The notes: generated from the sequence alone by a model not told the origin. A stretch of 64,000 nt of DNA from Rutpela maculata (GCA_936432065.2 OW386293.2:107715795-107779794), one strand, 5' to 3'; shown: positions 22,889 to 35,608, counted from the first letter of the stretch. Program-made: numbers and translations.

Positions 22889-24674
22889 TAGTGATTCCTT
22901 GTGCAGCGGTTTTTTGTTTTTATATCAGTTGAGCCAGGCATGCAGACATACCGACGAATGTTTCAAAGGCTGTTTAGAATTCGATGGCCAATAGAATGGT
23001 ATAAAGAATGTTGCTATATATTTACGGTTTTAGAAATATGCCAAACAAATTCAATACACTCTTCATTTTCGTATTTGCGAAGAGTATAATAATTAAGAGA
23101 AGCTATTCAAGTACCAAATAAACCAAAATGTCTTCTAATTATTTTTCAAACATGCAATATACAGTTCGTACCACTTCCCATGATAACACCTTCATAGCTC
23201 AGTTATTATCGATTTATTTTAAGCTTAGGTAAGTTGTACATCTCTTCAAGGTAACTAAAAGAGCATATATCTATTTATTTTATTCCATATACCTGCGGAT
23301 TAGGGGGGTGAAAATGGGGCCAATTTTCAGCTAAATCTTATTAGGAATTTTTTTATAAAAAAAATAATGCCGCCATGTTATAAGGCATTATTTAATATCC
23401 CTTTGAGTAAAACAAAAAAAACAAAAATTAAAAAACGTTAATTATTTACACAACAAATAGTGACTGAGGTAAACTATAAAGTCTTAAGCTTCCATTACTG
23501 CCAAGTTAAAACATTTTTGCTTACGAATTCAAAGGTTATTAAATTTAAAACAAGTAAACTGAATAGGGTCCGTGTAAATGGAAAGAATTTTTTTTGCGTT
23601 TTTGTTGAGTACCGAGGTGAGTACGAAGATATTTTTGATTATTACTTCAAATTTAAGGCAAAAAATGAGAAATAACTGTACCTATTTCTAATTTCACCTC
23701 GATTCGAATCAAAGGTCATTAATTCTTGACAAAATGTCATATATCCCCGTTTATAACACTAAAAGTAATCGAGATATTTTTTTACAAAATTTGGCACAAA
23801 GGGGTTTACAAAACAATTAAACAATTCTTATTAACCTAAAATCCTTTAGTAAATGTTTCTTAAATTGTTTAGATTTTATAAAATTAGCCTCTATTTTATT
23901 AGATGTTAAAATATTCCCTGGACTCCAGTTTACAAATGACCCGGTCAAGGGTGTGTACGGAGCCCTGCATGACTCCCCAGTCTCAAATTAATAATTAATC
24001 CACTCAAGGTTTCGTACATGTCATTACGGCAAAGATTTAATTAATTACAGTGAACTTGTCAATTTAGATATATATGTAGATAAAATCAACTGGACCTCTC
24101 CCATTTTATATACGTCTGATTCAAATAAAATTATCTTCCTATTACAATAATTACAACTGAGTTTCAGCGGCAATAATGTGGCCCCTTTAGCATTTGATAA
24201 AACAATTTACAGATTTAGTGTAATTTAGTACGTTGGCTCTTCTGCTCTGCGGTATCCTAATAAATGTGCTGGGTCCCTATGTCAACTTCATCTGACCGCA
24301 ACATGAGGATATTGAAACAGGGTCTCTGTATCAAAGGCACCAAATGCCATTAGAATATCGGAGCAGCTAGCGGGAGTCTATTCCAGGAATCTTACGCTAT
24401 TATTAATATGGACATTATATTTTAAGTTTCGTAATTACCAAAAGGTAAATTTACAGGTAGTTTATATAACATCACGGGAAAAAGTTTAAATATTATATTA
24501 CTATCTGATATTATACAAGATGCTCCAGTGTGGCGTATTTGGCGAATTGTATGGAAAACAATTGAATTGTAAAATGACTCTTTCCAAGTTATATTTTGTT
24601 ATATTTGTACTGTTCACACCTAGCTTTTCCGTATTAGACGTGGTATAAGCTGCTATATATGGGATATACACTTT
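22889..24674. other. Unassigned AT-rich intergenic stretch
   Basis: No gene or element was recognised. Short open frames at 22901-23089 and 23460-23675 have no family features. The section 24240-24400 is less AT-rich and unique but shows no open frame of note. Confidence 0.4.
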
Positions 24675-24818
24675 TGCCTTTACTAAACAGTGGTCAGATC
24701 CGCAATCCGCCCCCCTCTTGACTCTGACGCCTTGAACCTTGATACCGGATTGTTGGCGAATAATAAGATAGTCAATAATCGACTTGAGACCTCTTGAATG
24801 TTGATGCCACGTATCTCT
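24675..24818 (-). pseudogene. LINE endonuclease (APE-type) C-terminal fragment
   Basis: The minus strand reads TWHQHSRGLKSIIDYLIIRQ and then VRVKRGADCGSDHCLVKAKV. This fits the last part of the apurinic-like endonuclease of non-LTR retrotransposons: a 'tW....rg..S.IDYil' block, then 'R..RGAD.GSDH.LV', where SDH holds the catalytic His. No stop is seen over about 45 codons. The fragment is cut off on its upstream side by the foldback element starting at 24819, and the reverse transcriptase is missing. Confidence 0.65.
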
Positions 24819-27661
24819 GTCAAAAAATCCTGATAAAAACTTATAAAAAAAATGTATAAGTTTTTATAATTTTTGATGTGTGTATTTGAAATGTGTTTTA
24901 ACTGTAAATTCTCATATGGTATCTACCAGTATTGATGAGTTGTTATAGCATATTTAATTAAAAGTTTTTATAGGTTTTTATAGTGTTTTGAATATAAATT
25001 CCCATATGATATCTATTAGTATTGATGAGTATGTAAATTTCCCATAGAAATTCTATTAGTATTAATAGGTTTTTTTACAGATTTTGGTTGTGATTTGAAA
25101 TATATTTTTAATGCCAAATCTCATAAACTTACATAGGTAAGTAAATATTATTTACTTACTATTAATATTTCAAATATCAATAGTAATATAGTGGTAAACA
25201 CTAAATACTGCAAAAGTCCTCTTTGCTTCCTCTAGCGTTCTAGCCTAAACGCAGTTAATAAGTTAGCAGTAAAAGAGACTGCTTTACTTTCAATTTAACA
25301 AGCCCACACTAGTTTCTTAGGTCACATTAGATTAGATATGAATTAGCGACGTGTATAACAGCTCCCTCTACTGGAAGCTGGAGTATGTAACACTAAACTT
25401 TCATAAGTTTTAATTATGTATGTGTGTGTTTTAAATGTACATTCCACGTATGAAACCTATTAGTATACGTAAGTTTTTATAGTATTTGAAATACAAAGTT
25501 TTTTTATAAGTTCTAAATGTGGTCTGATGTGCGGCTATTTGAAATGTGTTTTTAATGCGAATTCCTTGCCTGAGGTTTATCAGCATTTGCATATATTAAT
25601 AGGAAATGCGAAGTTTTCATAATATTTGCTGCGTACAATGGGTTTTTAATGTAAATTACCTATATGGAGTCTATCAGTAGTTTTATATGTATTAGTATAT
25701 TTAAGTTTCTATAGTATTTGAAATACAAAGTTTTTTGTAAGTTCTGAATATGGTTTGATGTGGCCATTTGAGATGTGTCTTTAATGTAAATTCCTTACCT
25801 GAGGTCTGTTTGCATATATTAATAGGAAATACGAAGTTTTTATTTGCTGCGTACAATGGGTTTTTAATGTAAATTCCCTATATGGAGTCTATCAGTAGTT
25901 ATACGTTTTCACGGTAATTGAAATATGAAGTGTTACAGGTATTTTATATGTATTTGAAAAGTATTTTTAATGAAAACTCTCCATACGAGGCCTATCAGTA
26001 TTTGTAAGTTCTTATATGGTGTTTGAAATACGAAGATTTTAAAGGTTCAGATTTGTCTATGTTCTTGAAGTATTTGAAACGTGTTTTGAATGTAGATTCC
26101 TTGCCTGAAGTCTATCAACACTTGCACGTTTTAATAATAAACACGAAGTTTTTATAAAATTCTATGAGGATATGCAATGGGGTTTTAAAGTAAATTCTCT
26201 GAATGAATTCTATCAGTATATTTATAAGTATTTATGGTAATTAAATTGCGAAGTTTTATAGGTTTTCATATGAATTTGAAAGATATTAATGTAAACTCTC
26301 AGTACGTGGCCTATAAGTATTTATAAGTTTTTATGGCGTTTGAAACACGAACATTTTATAGATTCTGTGAGTTTTTAATGTATATTCCTCGCTTGAGGTC
26401 TATTGTAAAACTGTTATGCTTTTATGGGAATAAGAGGGTTTTATAAAATACAATGTGCATATACTTACAATGGATTTTAATGTAAATTATATGATATCTA
26501 TTGTATTAGTAAGTTAAGTTTAGTAAGTATTGTGACTTTTTTAGGTTGACTACTATTGAAATCCCATGAAAACTTTTCAAATTAATAGTTGTAAATAATA
26601 CTTTTCAATGGGTGCACTGAGAAATCCTTATTAAATTCTTATATAAAACTAAACTAATAATAACCCTTCAAATCTTATATATACTAATTATTTCTTATTA
26701 AATGTTATAAAATTCATCCCTGATTTCCTGATGAAACATTATTAGTTTTACTACTATTGTACTATTGAACATGAACACTTTTCAAATTAATAGTTATAAA
26801 TCATTATTAATACTTTTTAATAGATGTCCCTATAAATCCTTATTAAATTCTTATATAAACTAAACTGATATGGACCTATGAAGTCTTATAAAAATAAGTA
26901 CAAATATATCCTTATAAAAATGTATAAAATGCCTACTAGGAACTCCTTGGTATATCTTTTCAGTTTCATTACTCTTCAGATTCCAAAAAAACTCACTGAA
27001 ATATTCGATAATACCTTATTCATACTTTCTAACATGCATTCCTACACGTTTCCATTAAATTCTTATATAAACTAAATTGATATATACCCATGAAGTCTTA
27101 TAAAAATAAGTACAAATATATATCCTTATAAAAATGTATAGAATGTCTGCTAGGAACTCCTTAGTATATCTTTTCAATTTCATTACTCTTCAGATCCCAT
27201 AAAAAGTCTCAAAAATATTCGATGTAATACCTTATTAACACTTTTTAATACGTATCCTTATAAATCCTCATTCAATTATTATATAAACTAAACTCATAAC
27301 AACCTCTCAGATCTTACCATATACTAATTGTTTCTTATAAAGGATTACAGAACTCGTGTTTGATTTTACTGATGAAACCTTTTCAGTTTCAACACTATTC
27401 AGATCCCATGAGAACTTATCAAATTAAAAGTTGTAATGCCATATAAAAACTGTTTTTAGTATAAACACTTATGGAAACATACCAATAACAACATGGGTAT
27501 TCCAACTCAATTAAGACTCCTTTAGATACTTATTCATCCCAATATAATTTCTATATGGTAAAATTAATGTACTGTATAAAACCTTATAAACCAGATAGGC
27601 TCTTATGATTACCCATAAAAAATTTATAATTATCTATAAGTTTGAAATAGGATTTTTTGAC
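24819..27661. mobile_element. Large foldback made of about 100 bp AT-rich repeats
   Basis: The ends read GTCAAAAAATCCT (24819-24831) and AGGATTTTTTGAC (27649-27661). The left half (to about 26540) is a run of degenerate units of about 100 bp, each with TTTTTAATGTAAATTCC, TATGGAGTCTATCAGTA and AAGTTTTTATAG.ATTTGAAATA. The right half (from about 26560) holds related words in the opposite sense (CTTATAAAAATAAGTA, ACTAGGAACTCCTT, ATTAAATTCTTATATAAACTAAA) with a period nearer 200 bp. A non-repetitive patch lies at 25222-25385. No gene was seen. Confidence 0.6.
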
Positions 27662-28379
27662 GGGGATATGTAACATGTAAACTGTATATAAACACAAAGT
27701 TTTGAACTATTTAGTTAAGTCTGTTATACTGTTTTCGATTTATAGTTCTTGTAAATATCTAGTTGTTCATTCTTAAGCAGATTGTTTTTAATTTTCTCCA
27801 TTTTACGTGAATCCACCATTATTTGTTTATAATTACATTTATAGTATCATATTCGGAGTTGGCCAATTTCCCATATCTGGCGTTTATACGGATTAACTTT
27901 TATCATTATATTAAATTTATGTCTGTCTTTCTGTGTACATTTGATATGTGTTTGTAAGAACATTATCATCGTCATCCCATTTTATTTTACCTTATTATAT
28001 CCCGGACACGGATTTATTCTGTCTAGTTGAAGTAAAAGTTAGGTTTTTTTAATTTAAATTAAAGGATAACTTTTGCTTCCGTTTTACCTTTAAAATATAG
28101 GTTTTTTTATTAAAAATTTGTTGTTCGTTTTTGGGGTATTCAAATATATATTTACTTTTAATAAAATAACGATGCTACACTTTGTGCTCCAAGGGGACTT
28201 TGTTTAATAGTTGGGCTTTTTGTTTTTAATTTCCCTTAAGCAAAAATAGCATGTTGTACGTTTTTTGCGATAGAGACTCAATAGTTAAAGGAAATCATAA
28301 TATACAAAATTACTTTAAACTAATTATATTACAATACAATCGGCCAAAATACCCAGAAATAAAGATATTTTTTTATATA
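27662..28379. other. Unassigned AT-rich stretch
   Basis: No gene or repeat structure was recognised. The first codons of the open frame at 28251 are AT-rich and show no similarity before the LINE block begins near 28400. Confidence 0.35.
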
Positions 28380-29480
28380 AAATTTATAATAATAATACTT
28401 ACAAAAAAAATTTACGAAGCTGTCGACAACTCGAAACCTTCGCTATGTTTATTTTTAGACTTAGCGAAGGCCTTCGATACAATAAGCCATACGTTATTAT
28501 TGGAAAACCTAGATGACGTCGGGATTAGAGGTACAGCACTATCAAATAAGAAACAATGTGTGGAAATCAGCAACAGAAGGAATTTCGTAACAATTGAATA
28601 TGTTACACTGTAAGGAACCACACTAGGGCTCATTTTGTTCATCATTTATCTCAACAATTTGTTTGAAATTAACACGGAGGGCAGTATCATCAGTTTTGTT
28701 AATGACACGGCCATTTTCTATAAAAATGATACTAGGAGCAACTTACGGGGAAAGGTACAGAGGGACTTTAATAACATAAAAGAATGGTTTGATAATAAAC
28801 TTCTTTCATTGAATTTTGAAAAAACAGTGTATGTACCTTTTACTTCGTACAGTTGTTTCCCACCACACCTTAAATCTCTAGAAATAAAAGACGATCAGCA
28901 AAATAAGTTTTTGATATCTTCCCAAACATGTCACAAATACCTAGGACTAAGTATCGACTGTCGCCTAAGCAAATAAACTGCATTAATGAGAAACTAAGAA
29001 TACATATCCATCTTTTTAAATTTCTTAAACAAGTATTAGATATTAAACACTTAAAAATAATTTATATGGCCCTTGTAGATTCTCACATTAAATATGGCAT
29101 AATAGGATGGGGAGGTGTATTGAATGTACATTTAAATAAATTAGAATTGACACAAAAGAGAACACTAAAAATCATGTACAACAAAGAATATACCTATTCC
29201 ACTGATAATTTATATAGAGCAGCGTCAATTATGGATCTATGTCAGTTATTTTTTTTTCAGTCTGTTATGTAATACTCTGAAAGTAAAAATATTCTACATG
29301 ACACCAGACACAAAAGTACCCTGGTATCTGCTAAACAAATATGCAAAAAAATCGGGCAACGATCCTATGCATTCTTGGCATCTAAGGAATTTAATTTTAT
29401 ACCTGTTGCAGTTGCAGTCGGATGTAGCCACCTGCTAATACCTATTTCAATCGTATTTTGTACGAACACAGAACGATTCA
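28380..29480 (+). pseudogene. LINE reverse transcriptase remnant
   Basis: Three plus-strand pieces form one reverse transcriptase. First, LFLDLAKAFDTISHTLLLENL (about 28450-28510) is the first catalytic-aspartate block. After an in-frame stop near 28612 the same frame gives LILFIIYLNNLFEI and then SFVNDTAIFY, where the usual F.DDT catalytic box has become VNDT, so the active site is lost. A shift near 28970 leads to IIYMALVDSHIKYGIIGWGG and QKRTLKIMYNKEY, the thumb region. Weak continuation runs to about 29480. It has the order of CR1/Jockey-type LINEs without RNase H. It lies just left of the errantivirus. Confidence 0.8.
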
Positions 29481-29522
29481 CCTTTAAAGGGTGCCACTAA
29501 GATTAAGTCCACAGTCTATATA

Positions 29523-29885
29523 TGTTATATAATATTACACGCTATCTTATTGCGACTTAGCCATAATAAACCTTCACAGGTATATCGTATTTCACGATAA
29601 CAGCTTCTCTTATTAATTGCTTATCTTCAAGATATCATATTACACCTTTGTTTCTCACAACTTGTGCAGACTGCAGAACTGCAATTCCTTTGTTATATAT
29701 TTTGCTTACTCAGGTTCTGTATGTTATAAATATGACTAAACACGCTTTGTTGAATCAGTTATTAAACTCACTTAGAATGAAACACTTCTAATTATTATTA
29801 TATTCCTTCTCCAAGAGCCAACGTTGGCTCCATGTAACTAAATAAAAGTTTTTAAAAAGTCATTCATGTAAACCGTGATCTAACA
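29523..29885 (+). repeat. 5' LTR of the errantivirus
   Basis: 363 bp, TG...CA-type ends (TGTTATAT ... CTAACA). AATAAA at 29841-29846 is a candidate poly(A) signal. Just before it, at 29815-29830, lies the perfect 16 bp palindrome GAGCCAACGTTGGCTC. It appears identical over its whole length to 37682-38044. Confidence 0.95.
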
Positions 29886-29905
29886 TTGGCGCAGTCGGTA
29901 GGATC
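29886..29905 (+). promoter_or_regulatory. Primer-binding site, tRNA-Ser type
   Basis: Directly after the LTR the sequence reads (T)TGGCGCAGTCGG followed by TAGGATCC. TGGCGCAGTCGG is the start of the tRNA-Ser-type binding site described for 17.6/297-like errantiviruses; gypsy itself uses a tRNA-Lys type site. The tRNA identity is from memory of the family and not checked against this genome. Confidence 0.8.
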
Positions 29906-30086
29906 CGTAAACATCATCAGAACAAGAAGCCTAACTGGTAGTGAAGCGTAAGAGAACAAGGAGAACATCTGCAAAAGGTGCCTAACTAGTGCGTGTACAT
30001 CTATTAGAACAAGGAGACCTTCCTCACTGGTGGTGGCGGATCCCAATCCCTTGACGGACGAAGAACCTACTCATGGAGATGAAATT

Positions 30087-30095
30087 AATGTAAGT
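30087..30095 (+). promoter_or_regulatory. Probable splice donor for env mRNA
   Basis: AAT|GTAAGTC at 30087-30096 matches the donor consensus (GT at 30090-30091). A short ATG-started frame (ATG at 30073) runs into it. Joining to the acceptor at 35607/35608 keeps that frame and enters env in the right phase. Errantiviruses are known to express env from a spliced RNA. Confidence 0.65.
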
Positions 30096-30415
30096 CATTT
30101 TTAAGAATCATCTCGTTATTTTATTTTTCATTTTTACAATTATTATTTCTCACAATTATTTACGTGTATTATACCGCTAATACACTCGGCAAACAAAGCC
30201 AATTCTGTTATCAAACAAATCCTTTACAAGCTACAACGCAACGATTCTAATTTTAAGTTATATATTTTCGTATTCACGAAACGACTGTGTATTATACAGT
30301 TAATACACAATTCATTTACGACGTAACAAAACAAGCTAATTTTAATTTAATTTCCGTATCACACTGCTGATACGTAACCAATTTTAGTTCAAAAATCTCT
30401 AAATAAAAAAGCAAA

Positions 30416-31816
30416 ATGCCTGATAGAGCTCAACCAGAGACTGTTCAACCAGTGCCACCGGCACCAGCCGAACAACAACAACAACAACCACAACAAATTG
30501 AGCCTTACAAGCTCTCTGAAATTTTTTCACTAATACCAGAATTCGATGGCAACGCCATAAATTTACAGACATTCCTAAACTCGTGTTCCTGTGCACAAAG
30601 TATGGCAATTCATGACCAAAAAATTCTATTAACCATGCACATCAAAAATAAATTAAAAGGCAGAGCCGCCGAACTTATAAATTCACGCAACCCTAGCACA
30701 TGGCCAGAAATAAAGGCACTACTAGAAACTCACTTCGGAGACTCCCGAGATTTAACGTCCCTAATTCAGGACCTACAACGAATTCACCAATTACCTAGTG
30801 AATCCGCCTTAACATTTGTTTCGCGTTTACAAACGCACAATGCGAAAATGCACGCTGCAGTGCAAAAACAAAATTTAACTTCGGAGCAAAGAACCGCGCA
30901 AACAAACCTGATTGAAACTATGACATTAAATAATTTGTTAACGGGTCTAGAACCAAATCTAGGCAGAATAATACGTGCCAGTAACCCTCCTTCTATAATG
31001 AACGCGATTATTAGAATTCGTAGAGAGCTACAACTCTCTTATTTTGAACAGCAAAAATTCCCAAAAAATAGTCCAGTCAAAAATCCAGTAATTCAACAAA
31101 AGCGACCACAAGGTCCCAATTTGCAACAAAAGTTTTGTTCCTTCTGTAAACGGAATGGACATGTAATAAGCGAATGCCGCACAAGGCAACAGTCTCAAAA
31201 CTTCCAGAGACCAAGTTTCCAAGGAAACCCAAACTCACAAAATTTTTCTCATCAAAACTTCGCACAACCGAGTAATAATCAATTTAGTCAGAGGACATTC
31301 CCTCAAAATAATCAGCCAAATCAATCACAGCAAAACAGGCCCTCAGCCATAAGGCCGAACCCTAATTTTATGCAACAGCGACCATCAGCTATCCAACCTA
31401 ACCCAAATTTTAATCGCTTTAACCAGCAAAAAGCTCATCATTTGAATTACGAACCCTATGACAATTATGATAATCAATGTAACTATAATCAATATAATGA
31501 CTACTCACCCGATTATCAAAAGGTAAGTGATAGTTATGAAAATTACGATTCAGGCAACGCTCAAAACTTTTCAGATAATTATACGGCTAATTCTCAATAT
31601 TATGAGCAGTACGAGAATTATACTGCTAATTCTCAAACACTACAGGAGGATTATACTGCTAATCCTCAGGATTTTCGCTTAGATCCGGAGTACCCCACGG
31701 ATACTCCAACACAACAAATAGACCAATTCGACCAAATATCAAACCAAATACAAACAATGAATCTCAACGACAGTTTCGATCCAATGCTGAACTTCCCAGA
31801 ACAGACGTTCATGTAA
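30416..31816 (+). CDS. gag: Gag polyprotein (errantivirus)
   Basis: 466 residues from ATG at 30416 (context AAAATGC) to TAA at 31814. Residues about 30-210 are a predicted helical capsid-like region typical of Ty3/gypsy Gag (FDGNAINLQTFL near 43, then blocks around LIQDLQRIHQLP). At about residues 241-254 lies one zinc knuckle, C-x2-C-x4-H-x4-C (CSFCKRNGHVISEC), which binds nucleic acid. The last 200 residues are rich in Asn, Gln, Pro and Tyr and contain three YTAN(S/P)Q repeats. An N-terminal Gln run is present. The gene overlaps pol by about 187 bp. It assembles the particle in the cytoplasm. No internal break. Confidence 0.92.
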   Translation: MPDRAQPETVQPVPPAPAEQQQQQPQQIEPYKLSEIFSLIPEFDGNAINLQTFLNSCSCAQSMAIHDQKILLTMHIKNKLKGRAAELINSRNPSTWPEIKALLETHFGDSRDLTSLIQDLQRIHQLPSESALTFVSRLQTHNAKMHAAVQKQNLTSEQRTAQTNLIETMTLNNLLTGLEPNLGRIIRASNPPSIMNAIIRIRRELQLSYFEQQKFPKNSPVKNPVIQQKRPQGPNLQQKFCSFCKRNGHVISECRTRQQSQNFQRPSFQGNPNSQNFSHQNFAQPSNNQFSQRTFPQNNQPNQSQQNRPSAIRPNPNFMQQRPSAIQPNPNFNRFNQQKAHHLNYEPYDNYDNQCNYNQYNDYSPDYQKVSDSYENYDSGNAQNFSDNYTANSQYYEQYENYTANSQTLQEDYTANPQDFRLDPEYPTDTPTQQIDQFDQISNQIQTMNLNDSFDPMLNFPEQTFM

Positions 31817-34800
31817 ATACGCTTTCTCACACCCTATTAACCGTAAATTCAAAAAATCTTTATTACATCAAAGACGCAACCGGCAAATTTAAAATTTTGA
31901 TTGACACAGGTGCAGGAATTTCAATTTTTAAACCTAAAACAGCTGAAAATTATAGACGTAGATCCCCTGAAAATGTAATTATACAGGGTATTACTGATCA
32001 AAAAATTTATATCAACGAATCTGTTCTCATCCCCTTTTCAGATGAGTCACACAAGGTTTATATCTATAACCTAGATATAGATTTTGATGGACTACTAGGC
32101 GCAGACTTTTTAGAACATTACGAATGCCGAGTAGATTTCAAAAATAAACAACTAGTCACAAATTTTAAAACCGTACCACTATTTAAAGTCACGGAAGAAA
32201 CTACAGTAAATTTACCTGTACAACCAACTGGTAACTCTAACATCAAAAACCAAAATCCAAATTTAGGCAACATCAAAAATTTAATTTCTATCGAACCTCG
32301 CATGGAAAAAATCTGTAAATTAAAATGTAATCTGCAAAATACCGAGGCTATACTGTTAGCCCAAGAAATTGAAAAAGTACGCCTACCAAATGCTCTCGTA
32401 AAAATCGACAGCAACGGAGAATTTTTAACTTCGATCGTGAACGCTAACGCAATACCGAAAACTATAAATTTCTCTAACCTTAAACTAGAACCAGTACAAA
32501 AATTCAAATCAATTTTTAATTTAAATACTCAAAATTCCGACAAACATCCACAGACAGACAGATCCTTCGAAATTAGGAACGAATTGCGCTTGGATCATCT
32601 AAACGAAGAAGAGGCCGAAATAGTAACGCAGCTTTGTTTAGACTTTCAAGATATATTCTATTTGGAAGGAGACAATTTAACTTTTACTAACGAAATTAAG
32701 CATTCTATTGACACCGAAAATTCCCGACCGATATTCACTAAATCGTATCGATATCCTCAAGTCCATAAAGAAGAAGTTAAGTCCCAAGTATCGAAAATGT
32801 TAAGTCAAGGTATTATTCAACCCTCAATCTCACCTTGGTCCTCTCCTGTCTGGGTAGTTCCCAAAAAACTGGACGCTTCTGGTAAACCTAAATGGCGCGT
32901 CGTAGTCGACTACCGCAAACTCAACGAGGTTACAATTGGTGACAAATATCCTCTGCCCAACATTTCCGATCTTTTAGACCAACTTGGCAAATGCCAATAT
33001 TTCACAACCTTAGACTTGGCTTCTGGTTTCCACCAAATTGAAATTAATCCCGCAGATATTCAAAAAACTGCTTTCACAGTTGAGAACGGTCATTATGAAT
33101 TCGTGCGAATGCCATTTGGACTCAAAAACGCTCCATCAACTTTTCAAAGAGTTATGGATAACATCCTGTTAGGTATTCAAAATGAACGATGTCTCGTCTA
33201 CATGGACGATATCATTATTTACTCTCCTACAATTCACGAACACATTTCTCGTCTAACTGAAGTCTTTAAACGCCTTCAAAAAGCCAACCTCAAAATTCAA
33301 CCAGACAAATGCGAGTTTCTCCGCAAGGAAGTCGCTTATTTAGGACAACTCATTACAAAAGACGGCGTAAAACCGAACCCTTCGAAAGTTGACGCTATTT
33401 TAAATTTTCCTCAACCGAAAAATCCAAAAGAAATTAAATCATTTCTAGGCTTAGCCGGATATTACAGGCGCTTTATCCCAAATTTCTCCAAGATAACCAA
33501 GCCCTTAACAAAACTACTACAAAAAGACGTACCATTTCTCTTCAACAATGATTGTATAAATTCTTTTCAAAATTTGAAACAAACATTAACGACAACTCCG
33601 ATATTAATCTACCCCAACTTTGATGAACCTTTCGTCCTAACCACTGATGCGAGCGCATTTGCCGTCGGCTCGGTGCTGAGCCAGGGGCCCATTGGCAAAG
33701 ATTTACCCATTGCCTATGCTTCTAGAACCTTGTGCAGTGCAGAAACTAAATATTCAACGATTGAACGCGAGCTTTTATCCATAGTATGGAGTGTAAAGCA
33801 CTTTAGACCATACCTGTACAGTAGAAAGTTCAAACTTGTCACCGACCACAGACCACTCACCTGGCTATTCTCTATAAAAGATCCAGGAAGTAGACTTGCT
33901 CGTTGGCGACTCAAATTAGAAGAGTACGATTACGAAATAATTTATAAACCCGGCAAAATCAATAAGAACGCGGATGCACTTTCCAGAATCAAAATTAATC
34001 ATTTTTCTGAATGTTCCAAATTCTATTCAAAGGTTCTAGCCGCGAACGACGAAGAGTCAGACGACGACGAAAACCCAGACGATAATAACGAAATCACTAA
34101 CGAACAGATTTCCCAAGAATTTGAAACTTTCGCCAACTTATATAAGACAACATCTTTAATTGACTATTCGAAAATCAAAGCCTCGAACAAACAACTTCTG
34201 TATCGAGAACACAAAGATATTATAACTTTCTTCCAACAAAATAACCTACAAGACCTCCATCATAAAATTATCGAAGACATATTCGAAGAAAACCCCGAAT
34301 TTCATAACGATAAAATCAATATTGTATCGAGCAAAACAGTCAGACATAGGAGATATTTTATCATCCCTCTACCTTTTGATATCGAATCTGTAATTGAACA
34401 TCTATTTTTGGTATTATTTAAAAATCAAGATGTTTTAGACCTTTCTAAGACATACTTTGTCGAAAATAACCTAGACCTCCCCATACTCGAAATTCTATCA
34501 TTCATTTTTGCGGAAAAAGACTTAAAAGTAGTAATTTGTCAAGATATCGTCAGAACTGCCGACGAAGATGAAATTCCAATTATATTGGAGCAAAATCATT
34601 TTGGTAAAAATAATCTACACCGCGGAATAAATGAAACGATTCGAAGAATTAGAGAAAAATACACTTGGCAAGGTCTAACTAAAGACGTTGAAAATTTTAT
34701 AAAAAATTGCGAAACTTGCCAAAAGACTAAAGTATGCCGGAAAAACCTTAATAACCCTCTAGTAGTCACAGAAACCCCAAGAACACCATTCGAAAGAATC

Positions 34801-35595
34801 AATATCGATTTATTTGAATTCCCTACTCGAAATTATGCTTTAACCATTCGCGACGAATTAACTAAATTCACGCAAGCATATGCAGTCCCGGATAAATCCG
34901 CAAAATCTGTCGTAAACACTTTGTTGTTATATTTCCAACATTATGGTACCCCATTAAGAATCCATTGCGATTACGGTGGCGAATTTGACAACCGCTTGCT
35001 CAAAGATCTCTGCACCCTCTACGACATAAAATTAACTTATTCAAGCGTAGGACATCCCCAATCGAACGGATCCATAGAAAGATTTCATGCTACTTTAGCC
35101 GAAATGATAAGAATCCACAAAACTGAAAACCCAAACGAACATCCTTTCACGATTTTACCATATGCAGTAATATGCTATAACAATTTGGTAAATAAAACAC
35201 ACGGTTTTACCCCATATGAACTTATCTTTGGTCATACATCTAACAGACCACCCGAAACTTTGTACAACCAAAAAGAATTAATAACTAAATACGTTAGAGA
35301 TTTAAACAATAGAATATCCCACTACTATTAAATAGCCCGTAGTCGAACACAATCTCAAAAAGAGAAAGCAAAAGTTCGCTTCGACAGAAATATTCCCCAA
35401 AAACGACCTGAATACAAAATAGGTGACTTAGTTTATGTAAAAGAATCACAAATTAAGAACAAACTACAAAACAAATTTAACGGTCCCTTTAAAATAAAAG
35501 AAATTTTTCAAAATTCTGCTACCCTATTAAATCTCGAAACAAAACAAGAGACTAAAGTAAATTTTGATAGAATGAAACCATATACTGAAAATTAA
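31630..35595 (+). pseudogene. pol: Pol polyprotein (protease, RT, RNase H, integrase), one in-frame stop
   Basis: Frame 1 opens after a stop at 31627 and is reached from gag by a -1 shift. Order: aspartic protease with IDTGAGIS (D at 31903); reverse transcriptase with VVDYRKLNEVT and YMDDIIIY (33199-33210); RNase H with TTDASAFAVGS (D at 33646) and DHRPLTW; integrase with the H-H-C-C finger (H 34597, H 34618, C 34708, C 34717) and the D-D-E triad (D 34807, D 34969, E 35077). A TAA at 35329-35331 ends the frame, yet the same frame stays open for another 88 codons with a NGPFKI (GPY/F-type) module before TAA at 35593. The protein is therefore truncated in its integrase C-terminal domain; catalytic residues are all present. 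Its 3' end nearly touches the env exon. Confidence 0.92.
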
Positions 35596-35608
35596 ATTTA
35601 TTTTCAGG
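35596..35608 (+). promoter_or_regulatory. Probable splice acceptor for env
   Basis: TTTATTTTCAG|G at 35597-35608, a T-rich tract ending in CAG, begins immediately after the pol frame stop at 35595 and immediately before the hydrophobic leader of env. It is the natural partner of the donor at 30090. Confidence 0.7.
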
